A DNA stretch of 64,000 nucleotides from Piper betle (Eukaryota > Streptophyta > Magnoliopsida > Piperales > Piperaceae). Below are positions 25,508-36,012 of this stretch, piece by piece. A program made the position numbers and the translations under genes. Position 1 is the stretch's first letter. Each line of letters starts with the position of its first letter. A model generated the notes under the pieces. It saw only the letters and a program-made list of their open reading frames with translations. It did not search any database and was not told where the DNA came from. The stretch lies in contig JAURVB010002535.1 of assembly GCA_033002965.1 (NCBI GenBank), positions 62,001 to 126,000 of the forward strand, written 5' to 3'.

Positions 25508-25803
25508 CTATGGAAAGTGCTCCATGTACTTTGCTCTCAAATAAGCTTCAACCACCCATGAGGCTTCTTCTAGGGCATGATTCCACCATAAAACTCTTAC
25601 CATTGGGATGACCTTTGTCCTTAGTAGCTTTTTTGTGTTTAAAATCTCCAGGGGCTTCTCAATGTAAGACATGTCCTCCTGAATTTTCAGCTCATTGAAA
25701 TCCATCTTGTGGGATTCATCTGGAATATACTTCTTTAGTAAAGAGATGCGAAACATGTCATGGGCTGAATTAGAGTTTTCAGTAAAGCTAAGTGGTTGGC
25801 TAT
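25508..25803 (-). pseudogene. Ty3/gypsy integrase C-terminus with chromodomain (Del/Tekay-like)
   Basis: The minus-strand frame runs through MFRISLLKKYIPDESHK, then a PLEILNTKKLLRTKVIPMV stretch and LWWNHALEEASWVVEAYLR, ending KYMEHFP before the stop at 25,508. This follows closely the integrase tail of plant Tekay/Del chromoviruses: a FHVSxLKKY block, then a chromodomain with aromatic W and E residues (VxWxNHxxEEATWE). In the family the chromodomain reads histone marks and steers integration. Upstream the same frame extends about 45 bases (ENSNSAHD) to about 25,803, where a Q LTR cuts it. RT and the catalytic integrase core are missing. It is a dead fragment, and the family call is firm. Confidence 0.85.
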
Positions 25804-28589
25804 TGCATGGACTGAATGCTATCGGCGACTAAACCGTTTGCTATTCTACATAATACGGTTAAGTCAATCTGGATATACCCTCGGCGTCTCAAGATGGTGA
25901 CGAAACATTCAACGCATGGATGAGATGTTTAGGTTCTAACATTGTTCTAAATGAAAGCTATGATATGCAATCCATATTCAAAACAACACAAACACATTAA
26001 AAGTTTGAAAAAATAATGATTTTTAAAACAAAACGGACAGTTTCCCCTAAAAGTACAATATGGACCACCTTATCCGCAACAAATATTATATATATAGATT
26101 GATAAAAACATAAAACTAGACCAAAACATTGTATTTTAATCCAACATTTATATCATAATCATTTTTATCTTGTTGCATCGGGTCTCAACCCCTTAGCTCA
26201 TCCTATTCAGTTTTATTGACATTACACGTAGATCAGTTCATTAAATTCACACATGATTTCCTATAATCAAATGTCATAACATTTAATTCACACCATTCAC
26301 ATTAGTTCATCACACCACATTCTCACTCATTCTCGGCAGGTACATGTGTGAAAGTTGCAGTGCTTCTCCTCGACGGTCCTGACAGCGTTCAGTTATTCAA
26401 GTTCTCACCTACATATATAATACAAAAATGACAGAAACAACTGTTACTAGTTTAGAAATAACTAATAGTAAACTGGCACATAAGAGATGACTCTCTTGTT
26501 AAATAAAATCTATCATATACTTATTCATTATAATCACTCATAAGGGCACTAATCAGGAGTTATCAGCCTCGGCTTGATAATGTCCCATTCTAACTCATAG
26601 ATGCCTCAGCATTCTCAAACTATTCCTCGGCATGGGAAAATCAATTATCCTACAGCCCTCCACACCCTCCGTATCATTCATGGCCCTGAGCCATAGAGCC
26701 CGAGTACTCTCAAACAAGCACCTTAAGTATCTTTTGAATCCACAAGTCTAGATATGCACTGTATTTCAGTACCCATAATCCTCCACACTTCTCTAGATTT
26801 GAGGAACTCAAAGGTGGAGTTGTCAAGATCCCTCAAGAGTGGAATGGCCCACTCACCAATCCATACCCCGCTTTGACTAGCACGTGCAACTGCTCGTGGT
26901 GCACGTGAGTCGACTTTCCCTTGTCTCAGATCTCACTGGAAAACCGGAGAAAACTATATGTACATAGGTCTAGGTAGGGATTTCAATATTGTAGGCTTAG
27001 AGACATCATGATTTGGATTTGAGTTTTCAAAAACAAACTTGAGGGATCTCATCCTCGAGTCTTATTAATTAGGAAATTCATACAACTAAATGGCTCGTGT
27101 GGAGTGGGATACGATAAATCCACTATTTGGCACGTCTACTTACCTGTTAAATCAAATCACGATAGAGTGAGAGAATCAACCTAGAAGTGAGTCCAAAATG
27201 AACCTGGTAGAAGCTCCTATCGTGTTCACGTGCTTAGGCGGCGAACTCATACTCTATACCTACACATAAAAACTAAAAGCTAATGCTCACTATGATGCAT
27301 TCACACATCCTATATCACACTCCCATCAAAGCACTCACATCAATTCACATCATGATTTTCTAAGTTGCAGTGCAATTAATTAGCAATTCATACTTTACTT
27401 ACTAAATCAGTTCATTAGCATTTATTTCATATCATTCAAATCACGTAAATTCATTTTTATTTACAATAAAAATAGTTTACTCTGTCAATCAATCAAATCC
27501 TAGCTTGAGGTAATAATAATTATCAATTTTAAATAATTAGGTCGGAGTTAATTATACCTTGCGTCGTCGCCAATCGGTGGTTCAGGACTCAAATTTGGCA
27601 CCCGGCAGCATCCGAAGCTTGTTTGGGTTTCGTTGGATGAATTCGGCAAAAATTGGCGGTTTTCGACAAATTCGAGCAAATCCAATTTTTTTGGTGATTT
27701 TCGACAGTTTTTCGGCAACTTTCAGGCAATTTTTTGGTGCCTTTTTTGGCAAGGTGATCAAGGTTGTGGGTCAGCATCGGCTCAGCGACCTCAACATGAC
27801 CATGGTGGTGGTGAGGGCAACGGCGACAATGGTCGCCATTGACGACTATTGGTCGGTCAGCTTGCCCAATGGCTGGTCTCGGCAGTGGTGCACGGGGAGG
27901 GGTAAAGACATCTAGGGTCTAAGGGGGCAGCAATGGTGGCATGTCAATGGTGGAGTAGCATGGCCGGTGGCGAAAAGGCATTGAGAGCACCGCGCAAGCA
28001 TGCGGCTCTTGAGCATCGTGGTGGTCAGGGATGATCGGTAGAGCTACAGTGGAGTCGATCGGTGGTGGTGCGGCAGCCAGAGTTGGCATAGACGGTGAGG
28101 ATTAGGGGAGAGGGAGAAAGCCATCAGGGGAGGGATTGGGTGGCAATCTCGTGAATAAAAGCGGACTCGACTCCGATTCGTGGAAAAAGTAATAACTTGC
28201 TCCTAATAAATTCTTAAATAAATCCAAAAAATATTAAAAAATATCATAAAATATATTACACTCCATAATATCAAAATGACATGTTCTATAAGTAATAACC
28301 CACCCAAAATGATATATAATATGTCCTATTGCATTTTTTGGCTTAAAAATAATTATACAATCAAATACATAAAAAAATAACTGCATACTATCATATACTA
28401 TGATAACTCATTTCTCATCAATTTTCTAACGTTATCATCACATATTTGGGTACACTTGACCCTCATTGCTCATAACCCACAACCATCCTTAGCTCAAGAC
28501 GCGTGTCATGAAACTGACTCAACTCGAATAGACGGCTGAACCAACTAGTTCACTAATATAAGATGTTGCCTCAAGTCACGGGTTTTACA
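25804..28589 (-). mobile_element. Family-Q LTR, minus strand, inserted in the integrase gene
   Basis: On the minus strand it begins TGTAAAACCCGTGACTTGAG at 28,589 and follows the Q order. It shows the ACACGCGTCTTGAGC region, a GC-rich block (27,560-28,140), the conserved GCAAGGTATAATT, AT-rich spacer, CGCCTAAGC/GGAGCTTCTACC, and the AAACTGTCC and CATCTTGAGACGCCGAGG blocks. The last bases with GGTGTTACA are missing at the left where integrase coding begins, so a small deletion removed the end and no target duplication can be shown. The GC-rich block gives chance open frames. Confidence 0.75.
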
Positions 28590-29110
28590 TGCAAACTTAA
28601 CAATTGCTCGTGAAGAAGAGCAAAATAATATAATAAGGACAAGGTTAATAATAATGATTATTTTCTCTTGTAAAATTATTGTGAAAAGATGAGCCAATGA
28701 TGTATGTGGTATACATTATTAAATCAGCGAGTAATTCATGGAACATGAATTTATAAACGCACTACATAGGTATGTAATTTTAAATAATTTGATGGGGGAA
28801 AATCACTACAAAGGGTGGTAAATCCATCATAGACAAGAAGAAAGAGCTATTAAAAAGGATAGTAAATTGCAGATATGAAAAAGATAAAAGAGCAAAGGTT
28901 GCTATAGAGTAGTTACACACCGACATAAGGTGAAATTAGATTAATTAAGTAGCTAATTGATCTAATATTGATAGATTGTGAGTATGTGGTCAAATCATAT
29001 TTATATATATTTATATTTATGATACATGCTTGAATATTATATATAAAGGTACATGATGGTAACAATTACCTTGATTTGATGTTATTGATTCCTATCAATG
29101 TTTATTCAAT
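28590..29110. other. No gene recognised
   Basis: AT-rich sequence between a Q LTR and a TRIM. It might be the remainder of the interrupted minus-strand element, but no integrase or other domain could be read. Confidence 0.4.
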
Positions 29111-29111
29111 T

Positions 29112-29529
29112 TGGTAATGACCCGGCCCAAAGTACAAACCAATGGGTTATGTCATCTCTTCATAAGTGGTTAACCAAGTTAAAGACCTAAGGTCCATTTC
29201 TGCTTATAAACAGAATCTTACCCCATTAGGTATTAGATGTAGGACTAAGTTGAAGGATTTCACAATCTACCTACCTTAGAAAATTTTATCCCCAAAATTC
29301 TTACATTTAAGCTGTTGCTAGTCCTAGCCCACGACCTTCTTTGGTGGTAATTGGCAGCTTGGCCAACGTCCCTAGTCATCTAACATGGAACCATGAGGCT
29401 CTAATAATATGTGTTATAACCTGGCCCAAAGTGCAACATAATGGGCTAAGCCATATCTTCAAAAGTGGTTATCCAAGTTAAAGATCTATAGTTTGTTCCC
29501 ATTTATAAACAAGATCTTACCCCAGTAGG
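29112..29529 (-). mobile_element. TRIM (family T) tandem copy, left part
   Basis: The layout matches the array at 43,103-43,878: an LTR (29,112 to about 29,264), an internal segment of about 150 bp ending in a worn PBS (29,395-29,408), then a second LTR beginning at about 29,412 and interrupted at 29,529. On the minus strand the LTR ends in GGGCCGGGTCATTACC-like sequence and the internal part shows GGGGATAAAATTTTCTAAGG, the worn polypurine end. Many substitutions mark it as much older than the 43-kb copy. Confidence 0.7.
29525..29529 (+). repeat. Target-site duplication GTAGG (left)
   Basis: It is identical to 33,655-33,659 and marks insertion of the Q LTR into the TRIM LTR. Confidence 0.85.
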
Positions 29530-30518
29530 TGCAAAACCCATGACCCGAGTCAGATTTTATAGTTAGAACCGCTAATTTTAGTCGAGTCAATTTCAGAACT
29601 TGCGTACTAAGCCGAGGCCAGTCGTGTGTTATGATCCACATGGGTCATGTGTATCCAAGTATACTATGATAATGTCAGTAAGACAATAGCAAAATGAGTC
29701 ATCATAATATATGAGAGTACACAGATTTTATTTGTTTATTTTAGTACTGATTGTATAATTATTTTTAGGCCTAATAATGCATTTGGATACATTACAGAGT
29801 AGTTTGGGTAGGTTATTAGTTATAGAGCATGTCATTGTGATGTTACGGTGAGTATTACAGTTTATGGGATTTTCCCCTATTTTTCTTGATTTTTTAAGAA
29901 TTTATTACGAGTTAGTTATTATTTTTTACTCTAATCGGACTGGAGTTATGTTTTATTCATGAAATTCCCCTAACCATCACCCCAACCCTCTTCTCCCCAA
30001 ACCCTCGACACCGCCCTTGTGATTAATGAATTGACGAGTTTGTAATTTTATTATAAATAAAAATATGAAATTTGCTTGATTGAATTGTATTAAAACGAAT
30101 GTTAAGGAACTAATTAGGTAAACTAAGTATCGTAATCTAATGCAATGTAGAGTAGGGAAAACTTATATAAGATTGATGTATGATTGATGTGTGCATGCTA
30201 TAGGATGTGCGAATGCATCATGAGTGGGTGTTAGCTTTTAGTTTGATGTGTAGGTACAGAGTAGGAGCTCGTCGCCTAGGCGCAAGAACACGCTCGAACC
30301 TTCTGCCATGTTCATTTAGGGCTCTTTCCCTACTTTACGATTTATTCTATTATATGTTCGTTTTATTACTTGCAGGATGGGCTAAGTAGCATTTTATTGG
30401 ATCCCACTTAACCCGGGTCATTTAGTCAACCAGTTTTCCTAATTAATAACTTTCGTGGATAAGTTCCCTCAAGTTTGATTTTGAAAATAAGATCCACCAC
30501 AATTTGCCTTCGGGCATA

Positions 30519-30528
30519 TTATATAAAT
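30519..30528 (+). promoter_or_regulatory. Conserved TATA-like box of Q LTR
   Basis: TTATATAAAT before CCCTCCCCAGG is kept in all well-preserved Q copies (48,738, 51,886 and 54,811), the best candidate for the LTR core promoter. Confidence 0.45.
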
Positions 30529-31208
30529 CCCTCCCCAGGCCTATATATAGTTTTATCGGGTTTTAGTGAGATGAGAGATGGGAAAGACCTACTCACACGT
30601 ATTTTGAGTAGGTGCACATTGTAAAACCCGTGACTCGAATCAAGGTTTTATAGTCTGAACCGGGTGGTTTGACCGTGATTTTTAGTTTAGTCAAGTTTTA
30701 ATTTCAAGATGACCATTCATTTTTCTCACTAACCATTTATTTTTCTCACCGACCATTTATTTTTCTCACCACCATCCTTCTCACCCAACTTTCTTCTTCT
30801 TTTCCTTCCTTCTCTTGTCCCCCACGATCCTCACTCAAGTTAGCCACAACCTTGTCGCCGTCGCTACATGACTGATGATTAGGTATAGAGTAGGAACTCA
30901 CCGCCTAGGCTCGCAAATACGCTTGGAGCTTCTACTAGGTCATTTAGGACTCATTTCTTATTTTTGTGCTCTATTCTATTAGGTATTGTTTTACTACTTG
31001 TAGGATGAGTTAAGTGGCATTTTATTGGATCCCACTTAACCCGGGCCATTTAATCAACCAATTTTTCGGATTAGTAACCCTCGAGGATGAGATCCCTTGA
31101 GTATGTTTTCGAAAACAAGATCCACCACAAGTTGCCTTCGATCCTATTTTATAAATCCCCACCCAGACCTATATATACGTAGTTTTCATGTTTTCAATGA
31201 GGGAAATT

Positions 31209-31540
31209 CAACAACCATACTATGCAACCGGGCATGTACCAGTCAAAGCCTGGGACACCGACAACCATGTTATGTGAGCAGCATGTGCCAGTCGAAGCCA
31301 AAAATATCGACAACCATGTTATGCAAGGGGCGTGTGCCAATTGTAGCTGAGAAGATCGACAACCATGTTATGCGAGTGGCATGTGCCAATCGAAGCCAAG
31401 AAGACCGACAACCATGTATTGTGAGTGGGCATGTGCCAGTCAAAGCCAAAAATACTGACAACCATGTATTGCGAGTGGGCATGTGCCTGTGAAGCCGAAA
31501 ATGCTGACAACCGTGCTACATGAGTGGGTATGGAGGTAAG
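31209..31540. repeat. 49-bp minisatellite, about 7 units
   Basis: Units begin at 31,209, 31,260, 31,309, 31,358, 31,407, 31,457 and 31,505, with core GACAACCATGTTATGYGAG followed by GGCATGTGCCAGTCRAAGCC. Units differ by several substitutions. The other Q LTRs have a single copy of the related segment (for example near 48,818-48,855). A 131-codon open frame through this repeat (31,097-31,492) is a repeat artefact. Confidence 0.9.
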
Positions 31541-31690
31541 GAAAAGGCTTAGAATATAATAGTAGTCTTAAGGGACCAGAAAGTGAAATGAGAAAATGCT
31601 GAGAGAGGCATAGCAGCAGTATATCAGTTTAGTTAGAGATGCTTTCAGTTTAGTAGATGCCCTTTAGAGAGTTCAAAAATGTTTTCTTTC

Positions 31691-31998
31691 ATATGAGAGT
31701 TTGCCCTCATAGCCAGTTTGGTATCAATTATATTTTGGACTTGTAACACTCATTACTCACGTGTATTTATAATATATATAGGTGATGTTCTTTAATATGA
31801 GAGTTTGCTCTCATAGCTAGTTTGATATTAGTTATGTTTTGGGCTGTAACACTCATTACTCACGTGTTTTTATAATATATGTAGGTGATGATATTTCATA
31901 TGAGAGTTTGCTCTCATAGCAAGTTTGATATTAGTTATATTTTGTGACTAGTAACACTCGTTACTCACATGTTTTTATAATATATGTAGGTGATGATC
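31691..31998. repeat. 103-bp tandem triplication
   Basis: Three head-to-tail units start at 31,691, 31,795 and 31,898. Each runs from ATATGAGAGTTTGCYCTCAT, through the TAACACTCRTTACTCAC stretch, to TAGGTGATG. Other Q LTRs carry this block once (for example 49,229-49,325). Confidence 0.9.
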
Positions 31999-33654
31999 AT
32001 GAGTAGGATGAGCCAGCCTAGACGGAGGAGCGGTGATGTCTCTTACATAAACACATGTTAGACAATAGAATGTTAATGTTTTGTTTATGTTGTCATTATA
32101 TTGAAAATGATGTGATGTAATGCAAGGTATATGATAGTGATATTATGATTTGAAAATAGATATTAATGTGCAAATCGAATGATAAAAGTGATATGTGAAT
32201 AGAATGAACTGGTGGGTCAAGACCCAAAACATAGAATATTTTGAGGTGACAGAATTAAATATTTATGAGCAAAATATGATGTATATTGATTTTTGTAATT
32301 ACACATGTTGTTTTGATTGGGCGGTCCTTAATTGTATATTTAGGGAAAACTCTATCCGTCTTGTTTAACAAATTTTTATCGATTTTCATCAAAATTATTT
32401 TGGTATGCAAATTGGTTGTCATGTCATCTATGCAGTAGTATGTTAGGGATCTATACATCATCCATGCATAGCAATTGACATCTTCCATCTTGAAACCCCA
32501 AGAGTAGATCCACTTGCTTGGGTTCAAGTTAGCCTACTTAACCAGAACCAGTGACATTTCGGTTCGGTTCTTATGCGTAAACTGGATTTGGGGTGTTACA
32601 CATGTGCCAGTGAAAACGGGCTCTGGATTAATGAGTGGGCTATTCCATTCCCGAGGGATCCTTACAACTCCCATTTTGAGTTCCTAACACCTGTAGAAAT
32701 GTGGCGGTTTATAGGTATTGTTTAGTACAATGCACGTTTGAACTTGTAGTTTAAAGGGTACTAGACTCATCTTTCGTGCTCATGGCCAGGAGAATTATGG
32801 ACGAAATGAGAGGGCTTAGGATATACTGGTAGTTCCAAGGGACTAGGAAAATGAGAAAATGCTGAGATTCTATAGCCCGATGGCTTTTCAATAGATGCCC
32901 TTAGGAGTGTTCACGAAAAGTATATAAATGTTTTTATTCAAAATGAGAGTCAGCTCACATTTGCCAGTTTGTTATGTAGTTATATTTTTGGACCAGTAAC
33001 ACTCGTTACTAACATTTTTCTTTATATATATGTAGGTGAGGATTAAATACTGGATATGCCGGCTTGGACGAGGAGTAGTGACTTACCTTGCACACACTCA
33101 CGCATTCTTGCTAACAAAATGTTTGTTTTTACTATTTCAATTGTTTTGTTATGTTATTATGAAAATGAAACACTTGTGATAAAGATTTTTGGTATATAGA
33201 AATGGATAGTGATAATAGGATTTGAAATATACATTAGTGTGCAGTCTAAACGATAAAAGGTGGAAATGTAAATAGAATGAACAGGTGGGTCAAGACCAAA
33301 AAACGTAGAATATTGTGATGTGGCCAAATTAAATGTATAGGTGAAAAATATAATGCAATGAATGTATCTGGGTTTCTATGTTCATACATGTTGATTTGAC
33401 AGGGTGGCCCCTAATTGCACTTTAAGGGGAGATTTTGTCTATTTTATCTCAGAAATTTTTTATCGATTTTATCGTCATTATTTTTGGTATGAACAAGTTG
33501 TCATGTCATTCATGTAGTGGCATGTTAGGATTTTTGTGCATTCATCCATACAGAGCGATTGACATCTTCCATCTTGAGACGTTGAGAGTAGATCTACTTG
33601 GGACTCATGACCTTTTGATTCAGTTCTCAAGCGAGCCAGATTCAGGGTGTCACA

Positions 33655-33815
33655 GTAGGTATTAGATGTTATACTAAGTTGAGGGATCTCACAATCCACC
33701 CACCTTAAAAAATTTCATCGCCAAAATTCCCACACTTAGCCTGTTACTAGCCCCAGCCGATGACCTTCTTTGGCTAGTGACCGGCAACCTAACCAACATA
33801 AGTCTAGCCCACCAT
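33655..33815 (-). mobile_element. TRIM (family T) tandem copy, right part
   Basis: It continues the TRIM LTR interrupted at 29,529. GTAGGTATTAGATG resumes exactly at the duplicated GTAGG, the LTR ends at about 33,691, and an internal segment follows to about 33,812 where it fades before the PBS. ATTCAAT occurs on both outer sides (29,104-29,110 and about 33,819-33,825), possibly the original target duplication, but the missing third LTR makes this uncertain. Confidence 0.65.
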
Positions 33816-35060
33816 CAAATTCAATTGTTGTGAATAAAATGATGTTTAAAACCCTAGTGGTGTTGTACATTGTGGAAGATATGAATGTTAAGGACATGAT
33901 TGGACCAACCCAAGAGTCAAAAGTGCCAGTATGGGAGGCTAGATTAACACCAATACTAAGTAGTCAAAGGTTTATCTAGCAAGAGAAATTCTGTCAATAC
34001 AGTATACAAATATATAGTAAGACACTAGAGAAAGAATGACCATTAGATAATACAAAAATTTGGATAATTGTTAAATAATAAGAAAATAATTGTGAAATAA
34101 GTTGATAAGACACTTTATATCATACACTATGCATAACTATGTACGTTTTTATTGTCAGAAAAAATATTTAAAAAGAATAGAAGGAAGACGAAAGAGATGA
34201 AGTAACACTAATAGTATTATTAATAGTGGGGGGATGTTTTAAAGAATTGACAATCAAAAATTTCCTTAGTGGGGACTGAGGTGGAGACTTCTAGATGCGG
34301 AACAAGTTGTAAGTCAAAGGGCAAATTAAAAGGGAACCTTTAGAAAGATATGAGACCCCGAGGTATCGTATAGGTAATTAATTTATAGAGACATCTTTAG
34401 CATATTCAAAAGCTTTTATTGAGTTAGAGGACATTCTGACAGTGCGTCAAGGCATAAGCACCGGTATGGGACACTATGCCACTAATGTGTCATGTTGGGT
34501 TCACGTGACACTTAACCATATGGGATGTCTTTACAATTGAAGGTATTATCTAGGTAGTATGGGTGGTATGAGACACTTGTGCGATATGGATGACAATATC
34601 ATGGGAGATTGTGCCCCACTTTAGCTATGCATATGAATGACAATGCTTAAATTGAGAAAAAATGCACCAATGAATTTTAGTTTGCTATGTGGCAAGATAT
34701 GAGTTTATGGGAAGTATGGAGACCAATGAAGCATAGAAACATGTGTAGACTTATTTCAAACGACTATTCAAATACAATAGAGGATGAACTTTTGAAGCGT
34801 CATCAAAAACTTTGGCTTTAGGATGTAGAAGTAGTGAAGAAGTAGATCAAAATGACTCACGTGATCAACCATTACAAAGTACAAGTGGAAAGAAAATTGT
34901 AAATCCTAATTTTTCTAAAGAGAACTTGTATGGGAAAATGTGAAGATATTTAACTAATTCTATAGAGTTACAAGTATACCAACGCATCATGGAAGAAATG
35001 CTTAAAATAGTATAAGGAAGAAGTTAGGTGAATGACTAATTTTCTCCATGTGACCTTAAT
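33816..35060 (+). other. Degenerate internal region of an LTR element (E), no domain readable
   Basis: There is no gene with a recognisable product. Because the stretch ends in a Ty3/gypsy-type polypurine tract followed by an LTR start, it is probably the 3' part of an internal region, heavily decayed. Confidence 0.35.
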
Positions 35061-35068
35061 ATATTTTC

Positions 35069-35097
35069 TAGGACAGAAATTCCCAAGTTGGGGAAAC
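35069..35097 (+). other. 3' internal end and polypurine tract of element E
   Basis: CTAGGACAGAAATTCCCAAG then TTGGGGAAAC is a worn form of the GAGGACGAAATT...AAGGGGGG ending seen in the other chromovirus elements here. It is followed by an LTR start. Confidence 0.55.
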
Positions 35098-35750
35098 TGT
35101 AAAACCCTGAAAATAACTAAGTTATTTTTAGGGTTTTGTAAATCTTAGAACAAATTGTAAATATTATAAAATTAAATTAATTTTTTGGGAATGATATGAT
35201 AAATTATTAATTATTATACTTGGGTATATCACTCTTGTGGTATTTATTGATTGTTTCCATTAAGTTTTATTTATTGTATTTTATTTTATTTTTTTATTTT
35301 TCCCTTTTGGTCGAATAAGGTTTGACCATAGGTTGTACCCGTTAGCCTTGAGTTGGGAGTTGTGAGTGAGATTTGTTTTTCAAACTATTTTTATTAATTA
35401 TCTTTTGGTATTTTGTCATTAGCCAAAACTATGAAAGCATAGAAACATGCATGCCCAAATAAGATGGGATATGATTGGAACTACTAAACTCAATCACTTG
35501 CTGCCATTACTCTTCAGTTTTCTATTGAGGTCTATCCCGTAGAGGTACTCAAATTGGATCAGTGATCAATTTCTAGGTTTCGTCATAAACCTAATTGGTT
35601 ACTTCCAACATGGGGGATTGCAATTTTCCATGAATTTCCCATTTGCCACTCAATGACAAAATTTGATTTTATAGATTCGGATGATAAACTATCATCACAT
35701 TCAATCTAATTGGGGCTGCCCCTAGCTCTGACATGTCTTTCTAGAGGAGG
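35098..35750 (+). mobile_element. Start of element-E 3' LTR
   Basis: It begins TGTAAAACCCTGAAAATAAC next to a polypurine tract. The first 40 bases form a hairpin (35,101-35,137). The family is different from A, D, F and Q past the shared TGTAAAACCC. The end of this LTR was not identified, and the AT-rich DNA up to about 38.2 kb may include the rest of it. Confidence 0.5.
35101..35137. repeat. Inverted repeat at LTR start
   Basis: Arms AAACCCTGAAAATAACT and AGTTATTTTTAGGGTTT pair with one mismatch and almost no loop, at the very 5' end of the E LTR. Confidence 0.8.
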
Positions 35751-35754
35751 AACA

Positions 35755-35893
35755 TGGAAGTTAGTGACCTGCTGACAAGGGAGTCGGCAACCGAAGCCAT
35801 GGCGAATGGTGATTTTAACTTTAATGGTCCTATGGTAGCAAAATTCCTTGTTGGGTAAGTTCTGACCCACACGAAAGGCCTAACGATCTGGGC
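35755..35893 (+). pseudogene. Plastid 23S rRNA fragment in nuclear DNA (NUPT)
   Basis: The segment runs GGAAGTTAGTGACCTGCTGA, then an ACCGAAGCC block, then GGTCCTATGGTAGCAAAATT, then CACGAAAGGC and AACGATCTGGGC. This is the universally conserved domain IV/V region of large-subunit rRNA. The lead-in (GAAGTTGGTGACCTGATGACA in plastids) and CACGAAAGGC wording fit plastid better than plant mitochondrial 26S, from memory of those sequences. Differences from the expected sequence are mainly C-to-T and G-to-A, as in methylated nuclear inserts. It is about 140 bp and not functional. Neighbouring DNA shows no more rRNA. Confidence 0.85.
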
Positions 35894-35971
35894 CCGTGAA
35901 TATCAGAAAAACGACAATTATTGTCAACCAAGGAAAATAACTCATAGTAAAGACAAGATAGGTTTTGTCCA

Positions 35972-36012
35972 AAAAATCTGCACTCAATTTTTTTTTACGA
36001 GTGCAGATTTTT
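35972..36012. repeat. Short inverted repeat
   Basis: The 14-base arms AAAAATCTGCACTC and GAGTGCAGATTTTT are separated by a 13-base T-rich loop. Origin unknown. Confidence 0.8.

Larger units (their letters stand above)
30615..32603 (+). mobile_element. Nested family-Q LTR (inner), with private tandem expansions
   Basis: The LTR proper runs 30,620-32,600, from TGTAAAACCCGTGACTCGAA to GGATTTGGGGTGTTACA. CACAT precedes it (30,615-30,619) and CACAT also spans 32,599-32,603, overlapping the terminal CA, as expected if a 5-bp duplication lost one CA by slippage. It lacks much of the GC-rich block. It carries a 49-bp minisatellite and a 103-bp triplication that other Q copies do not have. Confidence 0.8.
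29530..33654 (+). mobile_element. Family-Q solo LTR no. 3 (outer), interrupted by a second Q LTR
   Basis: It starts TGCAAAACCCATGACCCGAG and ends GATTCAGGGTGTCACA. A perfect 5-bp duplication GTAGG flanks it. Without the nested LTR (30,620-32,600) it is about 2.1 kb, shorter than the 2.9-kb copies because most of the GC-rich block (only about 29,960-30,020 remains) is deleted. A conserved TTATATAAAT lies at 30,519. After the nested copy, Q sequence resumes at CGGGCTCTGGATTA (32,619) and runs to the TTGACAGGGTGGCCCC block near 33,392. Confidence 0.8.

Noticed and set aside
27559..27915. 118-codon plus-strand frame
   Set aside because: It lies in the GC-rich block of a minus-strand Q LTR with the same composition bias as other copies.
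31097..31492. 131-codon plus-strand frame with repeats
   Set aside because: It reads through the 49-bp minisatellite inside an LTR. The apparent protein repeat is a by-product.
35755..35893. Functional rRNA gene
   Set aside because: Only about 140 bp with many changes in universally conserved positions, and no neighbouring rRNA sequence.
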